Source: Bradyrhizobium daqingense (GTDB taxonomy: Bacteria > Pseudomonadota > Alphaproteobacteria > Rhizobiales > Xanthobacteraceae). From it: a stretch of 64,000 nt of DNA. Under the pieces are notes generated by a model. The model was not told where the DNA came from, ran no database searches, and saw nothing but the letters and a program-made list of their open reading frames with translations. A program made the translations under genes and the position numbers. The stretch spans positions 4,822,001 to 4,886,000 of the forward strand of contig NZ_CP088014.1 of NCBI RefSeq assembly GCF_021044685.1, written 5' to 3'. Shown here in pieces: positions 25,190 through 34,513 of this stretch (the stretch's first letter is position 1; each line of letters starts with the position of its first letter).

Positions 25190-26392
25190 ATGACCCAGCT
25201 TCGCGTCTATGACGACACCAGGGCGTTGTTCCATCTGCCTGACGGCGTGATCTATCTCGACGGCAATTCGCTCGGTGCGCTGCCATCAGGCGTTGCCGAG
25301 CGCGTCAACCGCGTCATCACCGATGAATGGGGCAATGAGCTGATCCGCGCCTGGAACACCGCGGGCTGGTATGCCCAGCCGCGCCATGTCGGCGATCGCA
25401 TCGCGCGGCTGATCGGCGCTAAAGCCGGCTCCGTGATGGTCGGCGACACGCTGTCGCTCAAGGTCTATCAGGCGCTCGCGGCCGCGCTCGACATGAATGC
25501 CTCTCGCAAGGTGGTCCTATCGGATACCGGCAATTTTCCGACGGACCTCTACATGGCCGAAGGCCTGATCCAAACGCTGGGGCGGGGCCATCAATTGCGC
25601 CTGGTAGCGCCGGAGGAGATCGAGGCCATGCTCTCGGAGGAGATCGCCGTCCTCTACATCACCGAGGTCGACTATCGCACCGGCCGCCGCCACGACATGG
25701 CGAAGCTCACCGCCAAAGCGCACGCACTCGGCATCGTCACGGTCTGGGATCTCGCGCACTCCGCCGGCGCGCTGCCGGTCGATCTCTCTGGCTGCGGCGC
25801 CGATTTCGCCGCCGGCTGCACCTACAAATATCTCAACGCCGGTCCCGGCGCGCCCGCTTTCCTCTACGTCGCGCCACGCCATGCCGACGGCGCGCGTGCC
25901 GCTCTGTCCGGATGGATGGGGCACGCAAAGCCGTTCGCATTCGAGCTCGCTTATGCCGCGGCCGGTGGCGTCGAGCGCATGCGCGTCGGCACACCTCCGG
26001 TGCTGGCGATGGCGGCGCTGGAGGCCTCGCTCGACATCTGGGACGGGGTCGATATTGCCGAGGTCCGTGCGCGTTCGCTGGCGCTCGGCGATCTCCTGAT
26101 CGCCGAGGTCGAGCGCCGTTGTCCATCCTTGAGGCTGGTCACACCACGCGCGCATGAATGTCGCGGCTCGCAAGTCTCCTTCAGCTTCGACGGCGGCTAC
26201 GCCGCCATGCAGGCGCTGATCGCCCGCGGCGTCATCGGCGATTTCCGGGCGCCAGACATCATGCGCTTCGGCATCACGCCACTGTATGTCGGAGAGGATG
26301 AGATCGTGCGCGCCGCCGAGATCATCGAGGAGGTGATCACGGGCGAGATGTGGCGTCGCCCAGAATACCAGGTCGTGAACGCGGTGACGTGA
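25190..26392 (+). CDS. kynU: Kynureninase
   Basis: PLP enzyme cleaving kynurenine to anthranilate and alanine, third step of the pathway. 400 aa, family length. The PLP lysine is K213 in GCTYKYLNAGPG; IYLDGNSLG (21-29) and WDLAHSAGALP (186-196) are family motifs, the latter including the aspartate that holds the pyridine nitrogen. Nine bases after kynA. No downstream quinolinate or anthranilate genes are seen; a repeat element follows. Confidence 0.96.
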   Translation: MTQLRVYDDTRALFHLPDGVIYLDGNSLGALPSGVAERVNRVITDEWGNELIRAWNTAGWYAQPRHVGDRIARLIGAKAGSVMVGDTLSLKVYQALAAALDMNASRKVVLSDTGNFPTDLYMAEGLIQTLGRGHQLRLVAPEEIEAMLSEEIAVLYITEVDYRTGRRHDMAKLTAKAHALGIVTVWDLAHSAGALPVDLSGCGADFAAGCTYKYLNAGPGAPAFLYVAPRHADGARAALSGWMGHAKPFAFELAYAAAGGVERMRVGTPPVLAMAALEASLDIWDGVDIAEVRARSLALGDLLIAEVERRCPSLRLVTPRAHECRGSQVSFSFDGGYAAMQALIARGVIGDFRAPDIMRFGITPLYVGEDEIVRAAEIIEEVITGEMWRRPEYQVVNAVT

Positions 26393-26401
26393 GGAGGATC
26401 T

Positions 26402-26545
26402 CGTGCCCCGGACGCAGCGCGGCGCGGCGCCCTTGCGGCGTGATGCGCTGCAGAGCCGGGGTCCATGCTGCACCGAAACTAGCGTGAGATGGGTCCCGGC
26501 TCTGCGCAACAACGCTGACGCGTTGCAGCGCGTCCGGGACACGAG
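26402..26545. repeat. Nested inverted repeat, family C
   Basis: Outer arms GTGCCCCGGACGC and GCGTCCGGGACAC enclose inner arms CAGAGCCGGGGTCCAT and ATGGGTCCCGGCTCTG, with GCGCTGCA and TTGCAGCGC between. The element fills the gap between kynU and the convergent BtuF-like gene and could fold as a long hairpin. It differs from families A and B in sequence but is built in the same way. No transposase is nearby. Confidence 0.75.
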
Positions 26546-26558
26546 CGGTGGCGCCGCG

Positions 26559-27344
26559 CTATCCGTGCTCACCCCACAGCGCCGTCACGATCGCATCGAG
26601 CCCGTCGGTCAGCGCCGCCGGTCCTGGCTGCAGGATGATCGGCGACTTGATCTCGACGATACGATCGTCGCGCACGGCCGGAATGTCGCTCCACCCGTCA
26701 CGCTGCTTGATGCGGGCAGGAACGACCTTCTTGCCGCACCATGACGCGAGGATCACATCGGGCGCGGCCTCGCGCACGGCGTTCTCCGAGACGATGCGGT
26801 CTTTCGCGGCCTGTCGTGATCGCAGCTCCGGAAACACATCCGTGCCGCCCGCGATCTCGATCAGCTCGGACACCCAGCCGATGCCCGAGATCAACGGATC
26901 GTCCCATTCCTCGAAATAGACTCTTGGGCGGGAGGGGCGAGGCGTTGCCGCGATCGCGGCGAGGCGCTGTTCGAGACTCCGAGCGAGGTCCTCCGCGCGC
27001 TCGGCCGCGCCGACCAGCGCACCGAGCGTGCGGATCATGGCCATGATTCCGGCGAGGTCGCGCTGATTGAAGACGTGAACATCAATGCCGGCGCGGACGA
27101 GGTCGGCGACGATGCCGGCTTGGAGATCGGAAAAGGCCAGCACCAGCTCGGGTTCCAGCGCCAGGATCTTCGGGATGTCCGCCGAGACGAAGGCCGACAC
27201 CCGCGGCTTCTCCCGCCGCACCTGGGGCGGACGGACGGCATAGCCGGAGACGCCGACGATACGGTCCTGCTCGCCGAGCAGATAGAGCGTTTCGACCGTC
27301 TCTTCAGTCAGGCAGACGATGCGGCGGGGTGGGAAGTGGCGCAT
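26559..27344 (-). CDS. BtuF-like periplasmic-binding-fold protein
   Basis: 261 aa of the helical-backbone metal/cobalamin/siderophore-binding type: RIVCLTEETVETLYLLGE, ALEPELVLAFSDLQ and the late WSDIPAVRDDRIVEI. No signal peptide or lipobox is evident from the chosen ATG (27344; MRHFPPRR) or from the longer frame to 27407, and no ABC permease or ATPase is adjacent. It may therefore be a cytosolic or orphan binding protein. BtuF homology makes cobalamin or a metal chelate plausible but unproven. Confidence 0.75.
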   Translation of the reverse strand: MRHFPPRRIVCLTEETVETLYLLGEQDRIVGVSGYAVRPPQVRREKPRVSAFVSADIPKILALEPELVLAFSDLQAGIVADLVRAGIDVHVFNQRDLAGIMAMIRTLGALVGAAERAEDLARSLEQRLAAIAATPRPSRPRVYFEEWDDPLISGIGWVSELIEIAGGTDVFPELRSRQAAKDRIVSENAVREAAPDVILASWCGKKVVPARIKQRDGWSDIPAVRDDRIVEIKSPIILQPGPAALTDGLDAIVTALWGEHG

Positions 27345-27464
27345 GGGGGAGCAGCATATGCGCCATGGGAGTGCCGATGTCAGCCCGTCCATGACCTTGG
27401 ACGTCATTGCTTTGCCGCGCGAAGCAATTCACGTTGAGACAACAACGAATTGGGAGGAGATCCG

Positions 27465-27863
27465 ATGACGCCGCTCGAAAAACTTCAAGCGATGAAGATG
27501 CCGTTTGCCGAGCTCAAGGGCGTCGAGTTCATCGAGGCCGAGAAGGACCGTGTGGTGGCGCGAATGACGGTCCGGCCCGACCTCTGCACGCTTCATCACA
27601 CCATCCATGGCGGCGCGGTGATGGCGCTGGCCGATTCCGTTGGAGCGGCTGCGACCGTGCTCAATCTGCCTGAGGACGCCAAGGGCACCACGACGCTGGA
27701 GAGCAAGACCAACTTCCTCGGCGGGGCCAAGGAAGGAACCATCATCATTGCCACTGCGACCCCGGTCCACCGGGGCCGTCGGACCCAGGTCTGGACCACC
27801 CGGCTGGAAACGGAGGACGGCAAGCTGGTCGCCGTGGTGACCCAGACCCAACTGGTCTTGTAA
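27465..27863 (+). CDS. PaaI-type hotdog-fold thioesterase
   Basis: 132-residue hotdog-fold acyl-CoA thioesterase. The active-site segment HTIHGGAVMALADSVGAAA (about 46-64) includes the HGG loop and the Asp of the PaaI family; LESKTNFLGGAKEG follows. Such enzymes hydrolyse aromatic or aliphatic acyl-CoA. The start at 27465 has GGAGGA at the right spacing. Single gene, with no clear operon partner. Confidence 0.87.
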   Translation: MTPLEKLQAMKMPFAELKGVEFIEAEKDRVVARMTVRPDLCTLHHTIHGGAVMALADSVGAAATVLNLPEDAKGTTTLESKTNFLGGAKEGTIIIATATPVHRGRRTQVWTTRLETEDGKLVAVVTQTQLVL

Positions 27864-28015
27864 GACTAAGTGAGCTTGAAATTATTAACGAATTAGTCGT
27901 TCACGATGCCGCCAAGTTAGGCAGGTTCCCGTCTTGAAAACGATGGTGCGATGCACAATATTGGGTGCCTAGGGATTCGAACGCCTCCTCGAGGGACACC
28001 AAGAGGAGTTTTGAC

Positions 28016-28621
28016 GTGGTACTTGAAGAGACCGTCCGCACCGCCCCCGGCTACGTGCGGACCCTGAGCCAGCAGGAAGAATTGCCGCTTCTGCGCGATC
28101 ACCTGCTGAGGCTCGATGCCGGCAGCCGGCACGACCGTTTCAACGGTTTTCTCGACGACAGCTTCATCGAGCGTTACGCCGCCCGTTGCGCCGAAGATGG
28201 TACCGTGATCGTCGCCTACATCGTCGATGGCATGGTCCGCGGTGCGGCCGAGCTGCATCCGCCGGAGGGCGATTCGCTGCCCGAGGTCGCCTTCAGTGTG
28301 GAGGCCTCAGCGCGCCGCCAAGGCGTCGGCACCGTACTGTTCCGCCGCCTGATCGCGGAAGCGCGCTGGAAGGGCTACAAGGCCCTGCGCATCACCACCG
28401 GCGCGGAGAACCACGCGATGCGGGCGCTCGCCAGGAAGTTCGGCGCGCATCTGCAATTCCGGCACGGAGAATCGACCGGCACGATCGATCTCGCCAAGAC
28501 GCCCGAAGCCGAGCTCGCCGATCTCGCGGCCTCGCCGTTCACGGCGGGCCGGGCCTTGCTCAGCCTCAATTCGACCTGCTGGAAGATCATCTCCAGCATG
28601 TACGGCAATCGCGCCGCGTGA
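28016..28621 (+). CDS. GNAT family N-acetyltransferase
   Basis: 201 aa with a GNAT acetyl-CoA fold: EVAFSVEASARRQGVGTVLFRRL (about 88-110) holds the RxxGxG/A pyrophosphate-binding motif. The start is taken as GTG at 28016 because AAGAGGAG lies just upstream; the longer frame from 27965 would lack a ribosome site. Target unknown. A strong hairpin terminator follows at 28627. Confidence 0.82.
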   Translation: MVLEETVRTAPGYVRTLSQQEELPLLRDHLLRLDAGSRHDRFNGFLDDSFIERYAARCAEDGTVIVAYIVDGMVRGAAELHPPEGDSLPEVAFSVEASARRQGVGTVLFRRLIAEARWKGYKALRITTGAENHAMRALARKFGAHLQFRHGESTGTIDLAKTPEAELADLAASPFTAGRALLSLNSTCWKIISSMYGNRAA

Positions 28622-28626
28622 ATCAA

Positions 28627-28655
28627 AAAGCGGACCGGCATGGCCGGTCCGCTTT
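28627..28655. terminator. Bidirectional intrinsic terminator
   Basis: Perfect 13-bp stem AAAGCGGACCGGC / GCCGGTCCGCTTT with a three-base loop, six bases after the GNAT stop, between convergent genes. A run of A before and T after the stem lets it act in both directions. Confidence 0.85.
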
Positions 28656-28683
28656 CGTATTTTGGATCGAAAGGAAAGGGCGC

Positions 28684-28989
28684 TCAGGTCCCTGTGCGCT
28701 TGTCGTTGCCGAAACGGCGGACGACACGGCGCTCGACCACCACGGAGCGCTGCGCGCCCTGTTCGCCAGCGATCACACGGGTTGCGGTGATGCGGCTGTT
28801 GGTGCGCGCCTGCTTCTTGACCTCGGCCTGCACGACATCGAGCGGCATCCCCATCAAGGCGGCGGCGATCTCGGCCTGCTGCGCCTGGTCGTCGGTGATG
28901 CCGACGGCGGCGAAGATCGCCTCGTCCAGGGTGGGCGGATCGTGGCGCACGCGACGCGTGCCATATTTGGTATTCCAGTCTGCGTTCAT
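28684..28989 (-). CDS. Conserved-looking small protein, unknown function
   Basis: 101 aa beginning MNADWNTKYGTRRVRHDPPTLDEAI, with a helical centre (DDQAQQAEIAAALMGMPLDVV) and a basic C-terminus (RSVVVERRVVRRFGNDKR). No signal or membrane segment. The charged ends would fit a nucleic-acid or ribosome contact, but no family is recognised. Start at 28989 chosen; the upstream frame to 29043 lacks coding character. Confidence 0.6.
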   Translation of the reverse strand: MNADWNTKYGTRRVRHDPPTLDEAIFAAVGITDDQAQQAEIAAALMGMPLDVVQAEVKKQARTNSRITATRVIAGEQGAQRSVVVERRVVRRFGNDKRTGT

Positions 28990-29085
28990 AGACGGCCTCG
29001 TTTCGATGCCGGGATACCTAGTGCCGCGAATGGTGCATTGCAATATGAAATCGGTGCGGCATCTCAGCTATGCACGGGTCAAGTG

Positions 29086-29772
29086 TCATGGCGGTGACGC
29101 GACACCTGCACCGGCCTCAACCCGTTGCTGCGGCCAGCGTTTTAAGGCCGCCTGTCCCGCCTCGGTCAGGCCGTAGATTCCCCGTTCGGCCCGCGCGAAC
29201 CAGCCATACACATTATTAAGCAAGATCTTGCCTGCATCGGGGCAGCGCTCGCGCAGCTCGCTCACGCGCCTCGGACCGTCGGCGAGTGCCGAGGCACAGG
29301 CCAGCGCCTGCTGCCGATAGGCCGTCATGATCGGTGACCGGGTGCTGCCGCCGAGCACGGGATCGCCCTGACGCCTTTGGTGTTCGGCGACGAGGCGGGA
29401 GCGCACCTTCGGCTCGCGGCGCGGCGCCGCCGTCGGCGGTTTCACCAGCACCTCGACCTGGCCGCGATCGGTGACCCCGAGCATGCCGAAGCCGAGGCGG
29501 CGGCAGAGATTGCGGTAGCGTGCATCGCTCTCGCGTCCCTTGCCGCGGGCCGACATCTTCGCGGCAATCCAGACCTCGTCGCCGGCCGGCGCGCGGTCGA
29601 CGGCTTGGAGGATCAGCTCCAGATTGAAGGCGAGCTTGAGCTCGCCGATCACCACGACAGGCGGGTCGCCAGCGCTGAGGCCGACGAGATCGCAGCCGCC
29701 GATCTCGCCCTTGACCGTGAAACCGAGCTCTTCGAGGAAGCGTTTGACGGGCAGATAAAGCGCGGTTTCCAA
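29086..29772 (-). CDS. DUF2161 family PD-(D/E)xK-like phosphodiesterase domain protein
   Basis: 228 aa. The N-terminal half matches DUF2161: LPVKRFLEELGF, GCDLVGL, then VVVIGELKLAFNLELILQAVD, where D and E-x-K are spaced as in PD-(D/E)xK nucleases. The C-terminal half (about 155-215) looks like a winged-helix domain, ILLNNVYGWFARAERGIYGLT. Nuclease activity has not been defined for this family and is inferred from the motif. Confidence 0.72.
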   Translation of the reverse strand: METALYLPVKRFLEELGFTVKGEIGGCDLVGLSAGDPPVVVIGELKLAFNLELILQAVDRAPAGDEVWIAAKMSARGKGRESDARYRNLCRRLGFGMLGVTDRGQVEVLVKPPTAAPRREPKVRSRLVAEHQRRQGDPVLGGSTRSPIMTAYRQQALACASALADGPRRVSELRERCPDAGKILLNNVYGWFARAERGIYGLTEAGQAALKRWPQQRVEAGAGVASPP

Positions 29773-29872
29773 GGGAATGTCCGATCGGAGAATCAGTCGG
29801 GAGCAGTCTAGAGCCTTCTCGGCTCAGATTGAATCACAGCCGAAGCCTGGATGCTGCTGCCCAAGCTACGAC

Positions 29873-30556
29873 TCACACCCGTCCGCCCACCGGAATCAGC
29901 GCGCCGGTGACGCCGCTTGCGGCGTCGCTGGCGAGGAACAGGATGACTTCGACGAGTTCCTGCGGCGTCACCCATTTGGAGAAATCGGCCTTCGGCATGT
30001 CGGCGCGATTGGCCTTGGTGTCGATGATCGAGGGCAGCACCGCATTCACAGTCACCTTGCCCTTCCACTCATTGGCGAGGGCCTCGGTGAGGCGATGCAC
30101 GCCGGCCTTCGAGGCGGCGTAGGGGCCCATGCCGCTCCCAGCCTGCAGCGCGCCCATCGCGCCGATGTTGACGATGCGGCCGGCGCTGGACGCGGCGAGG
30201 TGCGGCAGCGCGGCGCGGCAGGTGTTGAGTGCGGTCAGGACGTTCAGCGCATGCATGCGCTGCCACGTCGCAACATCCCCGTCGCCGACGGTCTCGAAGG
30301 AAAAGCCGCCGGCAATGTTGATCAGCGCATCGAGCTTGCCGAAGTGCTTTACCGCCGCCTCGACCGCCGTCTTCGCCTGCGCCGCCTCGGAGAGATCGAC
30401 ACCGCCGATCTCGACGTTTTCAGGCGTTGCGGGCTCTTGCGACGGCGCGTGATCGATGCCGGCAACGCGCGCGCCGCGCGACTTCGCGATCTCCACGACG
30501 ACCTTGCCGAGCGCGCCGCGCGCGCCTGTCACGACCAGAACCTTGCCTTGCATCAT
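29873..30556 (-). CDS. Short-chain dehydrogenase/reductase
   Basis: 227-residue Rossmann oxidoreductase. Nucleotide-binding GARGALGK (TGxxxGxG type) near residue 11, NIAGG (NAG) in the middle, and the catalytic YAASKAG (Y-x3-K). Substrate not deducible. The Tyr-phosphatase gene ends 20 bases upstream on the same strand, so both are probably cotranscribed. MM at the start allows ATG at 30556 or 30553. Confidence 0.88.
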   Translation of the reverse strand: MMQGKVLVVTGARGALGKVVVEIAKSRGARVAGIDHAPSQEPATPENVEIGGVDLSEAAQAKTAVEAAVKHFGKLDALINIAGGFSFETVGDGDVATWQRMHALNVLTALNTCRAALPHLAASSAGRIVNIGAMGALQAGSGMGPYAASKAGVHRLTEALANEWKGKVTVNAVLPSIIDTKANRADMPKADFSKWVTPQELVEVILFLASDAASGVTGALIPVGGRV

Positions 30557-30576
30557 CGTTCTCCCGGCACGGCGGC

Positions 30577-31320
30577 CTATGATTGCAGATAGCGCGCCTT
30601 CAGCGCCTCGCGCTCCGCCGCGCCGAGCTTGAGGGCGTCACGCAAATAGGTTTCGACATCGCCATAGTCCTGGCCGACGGCTTCGAACGCAGCTGCGAGG
30701 TAAGAGGCCTCGACGGCGCCGATGGCATTGCGGACATCCTCAGGCAGGTCGATGGCCGCCGTGGCGTCGCGCTTGTAGTGTTGATTGGTGAGCAGATAAT
30801 CCTCGGCAATGATATCGTCGGGCACGCCGAGCGCATGCAGGATCAGCGCGCTGGCAAAGCCGGTGCGGTCCTTGCCGGCCGTGCAATGGATCACGAGCGG
30901 AGCGTGGTCCTCCAGGAGGTGGCCGAACAGGCTGCGAAAGCTGTGCGTGTTGTGGCGAACATAGTTGCGATAGGATTCGCGCATCAGCTCCAACGCGACC
31001 GGTGCCGTCAGCCTGCCCCTCGCGAGCTCGGCGCGTAGCGCAGCGACCACCGTCGGCTCGATCGGCAGCGAGTGAACCGTGATCTCGTTGACGACGCAGA
31101 CGCCGGCGGCGCGCTCCTCGCGCCCACGAAAATCGAATGCGCTTCGCACCCCCAGCGCCCGGATGATCTCGACGTCGGCTGGTGTGAGCTGGCCGAGGTG
31201 GTTGGAGCGGAAGATGTGCCGCCAGCGCGTGGTGCGGCCGTCGGTGGTCGGATAGCCGCCGAGATCGCGAAAATTGCTGGCGCCTTGCAGGGCGAGATGG
31301 CGGGCAAAGGAGTCTGACAT
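30577..31320 (-). CDS. Tyrosine-protein phosphatase (DSP/PTP-like)
   Basis: 247-residue cysteine phosphatase of the Y_phosphatase3 type. The P-loop reads HCTAGKDRTG with C146 as nucleophile and R152 as phosphate-binding arginine; the N-terminal NFRDLGGYPTTDGR (16-29) is the family signature. It may act on phosphotyrosine or phosphoinositides. No signal peptide. Upstream member of a two-gene unit with the SDR. Confidence 0.88.
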   Translation of the reverse strand: MSDSFARHLALQGASNFRDLGGYPTTDGRTTRWRHIFRSNHLGQLTPADVEIIRALGVRSAFDFRGREERAAGVCVVNEITVHSLPIEPTVVAALRAELARGRLTAPVALELMRESYRNYVRHNTHSFRSLFGHLLEDHAPLVIHCTAGKDRTGFASALILHALGVPDDIIAEDYLLTNQHYKRDATAAIDLPEDVRNAIGAVEASYLAAAFEAVGQDYGDVETYLRDALKLGAAEREALKARYLQS

Positions 31321-31410
31321 GAGATCGGCTTGGGGTTATGGTTCCATCGGATGCGCTGCGGCGTCCTGAGAGTCCATTACAGGGGGTGATCATGGAGCGA
31401 CACAAGGCCA

Positions 31411-31719
31411 TTGTTTTTGGCCGTCACCATGCTGTTGGCCGGAATTTTCGGGATGCGGCCGACCAATGCCCAGACGTTCCAGACCTATCACTGCGCCGAT
31501 GGTACGCAGTTCATCGTCGGGTTTTATGACGGCGACAAGCGCGCCTTCCTTCAGATCGACGGCGAGCCGGTGACGCTGGCCAGGCGGCTGGCGGTTTCGG
31601 GGGCACGCTATTCGGGAGCGGGAGTTACACTGAAGATTCCCAAGACCGGGCCCACCATGGTGAAGCATTTGAAGCGGCCGGTCACGGCCTGCGCGGTGAT
31701 CGAAAAACCCGCGATCTAG
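31411..31719 (+). CDS. MliC-like lysozyme inhibitor-type exported protein (start uncertain)
   Basis: About 102 aa: a hydrophobic leader ending RPTNA then mature YHCADGTQFIVGFYDGDKRAFL, matching the MliC/PliC C-type lysozyme-inhibitor fold, with a second cysteine near the end (TACAVIEK). The frame opens at TTG (31411 or 31417) without a clear ribosome site and without basic residues before the hydrophobic core. An ATG at 31392, in another frame, would give MERHKA and, with one base fewer near 31410, would join perfectly as a classical signal peptide. A frameshift or sequence error is therefore possible. Confidence 0.65.
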   Translation: MFLAVTMLLAGIFGMRPTNAQTFQTYHCADGTQFIVGFYDGDKRAFLQIDGEPVTLARRLAVSGARYSGAGVTLKIPKTGPTMVKHLKRPVTACAVIEKPAI

Positions 31720-31739
31720 CCGCGAGGACCCCTGGAATC

Positions 31740-31775
31740 AAAAAGGGCCGAAACATCGTTGTTTCGACCCTTTTT
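31740..31775. terminator. Bidirectional intrinsic terminator
   Basis: AAAAGGGCCGAAAC / GTTTCGACCCTTTT stem (one wobble/mismatch) with a six-base loop and T-run, between the convergent MliC-like and DUF2735 genes. Confidence 0.85.
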
Positions 31776-31826
31776 CCGAGCTGCCGCCAGCGGTGAGGCG
31801 CGGCGGTATCAAACCGGCCATAGGCA

Positions 31827-32030
31827 TCAGCGATCCCATTTCGGCTTGGCTTCGTCGACCGCTTCCTGGTGGTACCAGCTTTCGCTGCAGATCGAGACGT
31901 TCGCGGGAAGCGACGCGTGATCGGCAGGAAGGCGGGTCTCGCCATAGCGGCGTCCGGCGAGAGCCGCGCGGCCCCCGACGGGGAATTGGTAGATCTTCGC
32001 AGATCCGTGACTCAGACCATTGTTCATCAT
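31827..32030 (-). CDS. DUF2735 family protein
   Basis: 67 aa with the DUF2735 pattern: SAKIYQFPVGGRAALAGRR near the N-terminus and a WYH motif (ESWYHQEAVDEA) near the C-terminus. Members are small proteins found beside glnII in Rhizobiales; function is unknown. AAGGAG lies eight bases before the ATG at 32030. Divergent from glnII, sharing a 537-base control region, so a role in nitrogen status is a reasonable guess. Confidence 0.8.
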   Translation of the reverse strand: MMNNGLSHGSAKIYQFPVGGRAALAGRRYGETRLPADHASLPANVSICSESWYHQEAVDEAKPKWDR

Positions 32031-32462
32031 TGCGATCTCCTTGGTCGAAGCGCCTTGGCCTCCATGGTGCGCCCGACTCGTTCGATTGTGGTTACTGGAA
32101 TCCCCATATCGGCCGCGCCCCTCGAATTGGAAAGTGCTGAAAAGGAAATCAGTTGCCGCCTAATTTGTGGGCAGATCGCCTGCTGCATCTCCCAAGGCAC
32201 CATGTCGAGGACCAACGCCTGGGCTATTCCAAAGGTTGCTGGGCAGGGGCGCCAGACTTTGCGAAAGTTGCCCTGGCTTGATGCGCGTTTCATCGGCAAC
32301 TTCAGGCGTGGCGCCGTGTGCTTTAGAATCGGGCGGATTTCGCGGGATTTTTGCGGTGCAGCTTCACACGAAGGTGCGCGGCTATGACGCACGCCGGTTC
32401 AAGCGAACCCCCGCCAGCGCGAGCGATCGGTTGCCGTGGAAAACCGCCCCCACTGCGGCCTT
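32031..32462. other. Upstream region of glnII, no gene recognised
   Basis: About 430 bases between DUF2735 and the glnII promoter. Open frames here (for example 32027-32392 minus) have poor codon use and no family likeness. NtrC sites would be expected upstream of the sigma-54 promoter but no convincing dyad was identified by eye. Confidence 0.5.
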
Positions 32463-32480
32463 TTGGCACGACAAATGCTT
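32463..32480 (+). promoter_or_regulatory. Sigma-54 (RpoN) promoter of glnII
   Basis: TTGGCACGACAAATGCTT matches the -24/-12 consensus TGGCAC-N5-TTGCA/T with one mismatch, and the invariant GG and GC are exactly ten bases apart. It lies about 90 bases before the glnII ATG, giving a leader of roughly 78 bases. glnII of Bradyrhizobium is known to be NtrC- and RpoN-controlled. Confidence 0.85.
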
Positions 32481-32567
32481 GTAGAGCGCCGGCCGATGAT
32501 GGCCGGGTACAAAACGTTCGGGGGCTCCCAAGCCTCCAACCTTTCGCATCATCTACAGAGAGGCTCA

Positions 32568-33602
<1,035 letters not shown>

Positions 33603-33643
33603 GATCCTCCCGGCCCGGGCTGGGGCTGGCCCGGGTTGTCTCA

Positions 33644-33678
33644 ATCCGCCGGAGCCGCAACGCTCCGGCGGATTTTTT
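33644..33678 (+). terminator. Intrinsic terminator of glnII
   Basis: Stem AATCCGCCGGAGC / GCTCCGGCGGATT with a six-base loop and TTTTTT, 42 bases after the glnII stop. A GC-rich inverted repeat (CCCGG...CCCGGG) lies just before it. Confidence 0.92.
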
Positions 33679-33793
33679 GCATTCTGATGACGGCTGCACC
33701 TGCGGCCTGTCGGCGGGGCGCGCGAAACTTGTCCATTGCCGCCGAATGCGGGATAGACTGTAGCCGGATGCGCGCGGGCCGGGGACACGGCTG

Positions 33794-34495
33794 GTGATTG
33801 AAGGCTTCTACAAGGTCAGGTTTCAGCTCGGCGACACTGTCGGCCGGGCCGTGATGCATGCCGGCAACGGCAAGCTGCTCGGCGGCAATTCGGCCTTTGC
33901 CCATATCGGCACCTACGAGAAGACCGACAGCGGCGTCGACGTCGTGATCAAGACCGTCCGCCACAACCCCGATCCGAACTACCGTGCCATGGCCGGCACC
34001 GACGATGCGACCTTGATCGCGAAGGGCTGGCCCGATGGCGATCTCTATCGCTTCAAGGGTGAGCTCAAGGAGCTGCCCGGGGTGCCGTTTCAATCGCTGA
34101 TGACCCGGATCACGGAGGATGAAGTGCCGATCGCCGGCGGCGTCGGCGAAGCCGGCATCGTCGACGGTCTCTACTCGATCCATCTACGTATGCTCGATGG
34201 CCTCGACGGCGGGCTCACCGGCGTGATGCTGCTCAATCAAGGCCGCATCCTCGGCGGCGATGCCGCGTTCTATTATCTCGGCAGCTACACCGCCGCGAAG
34301 GGACGCTGGAAAGGACAGATCCTCAATCTGGAGCACACACCGGCGAAGGACGATCCGATCTTCGGCGGCCACGAGGTCGGCATCGGCTTCTCCGGCAGCT
34401 ACGACAGCGAACAGGCGGTGCTGGAGGCGGCGGCGTTCACCGGCAAGCGCAGCCTGCGCCTGACCGCCGCGCTCAAGCTGATGCACCGCGCCTGA
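33794..34495 (+). CDS. GrlR-like protein, two-module (paralogue 1)
   Basis: 233 aa built from two related modules: residues ~1-45 (GFYKVRFQLGDTVGRAVM, LLGGNSAFAHIGTY) and ~115-180 (GLYSIHLRMLDG, ILGGDAAFYYLGSY). Each resembles GrlR, the small beta-barrel regulator of enteropathogen type III secretion. No T3SS gene is near, so the biological role is unknown. Start is GTG at 33794 with GGGG upstream. It shares the closing sequence GKRSLRL-x-AALKLM with paralogue 2 at 36844. A binding-protein gene follows 18 bases later. Confidence 0.72.
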   Translation: MIEGFYKVRFQLGDTVGRAVMHAGNGKLLGGNSAFAHIGTYEKTDSGVDVVIKTVRHNPDPNYRAMAGTDDATLIAKGWPDGDLYRFKGELKELPGVPFQSLMTRITEDEVPIAGGVGEAGIVDGLYSIHLRMLDGLDGGLTGVMLLNQGRILGGDAAFYYLGSYTAAKGRWKGQILNLEHTPAKDDPIFGGHEVGIGFSGSYDSEQAVLEAAAFTGKRSLRLTAALKLMHRA

Positions 34496-34513
34496 TCGCG
34501 ACAGGGATCGGAA

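Noticed and set aside
23372..25234. A 620-codon minus-strand frame across the formamidase candidate and kynA
   Set aside because: Composition is that of a shadow frame, and kynA on the other strand has its haem and substrate motifs intact.
26559..27464. Cobalamin riboswitch near the BtuF-like gene
   Set aside because: No B12-box-like sequence or long structured leader; only 120 bases separate it from the next gene, and the gene lacks a transporter context.
27955..27990. Minus-strand GTTCGAATCCC resembling a tRNA T-loop before the GNAT gene
   Set aside because: The flanking stem does not pair and no other tRNA arm can be folded.
32027..32392. A 121-codon minus-strand frame upstream of DUF2735, ending in an ATGA overlap with it
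   Set aside because: Codon use is poor, no ribosome site or family found, and the DUF2735 gene has its own strong AAGGAG; the overlap is probably chance.
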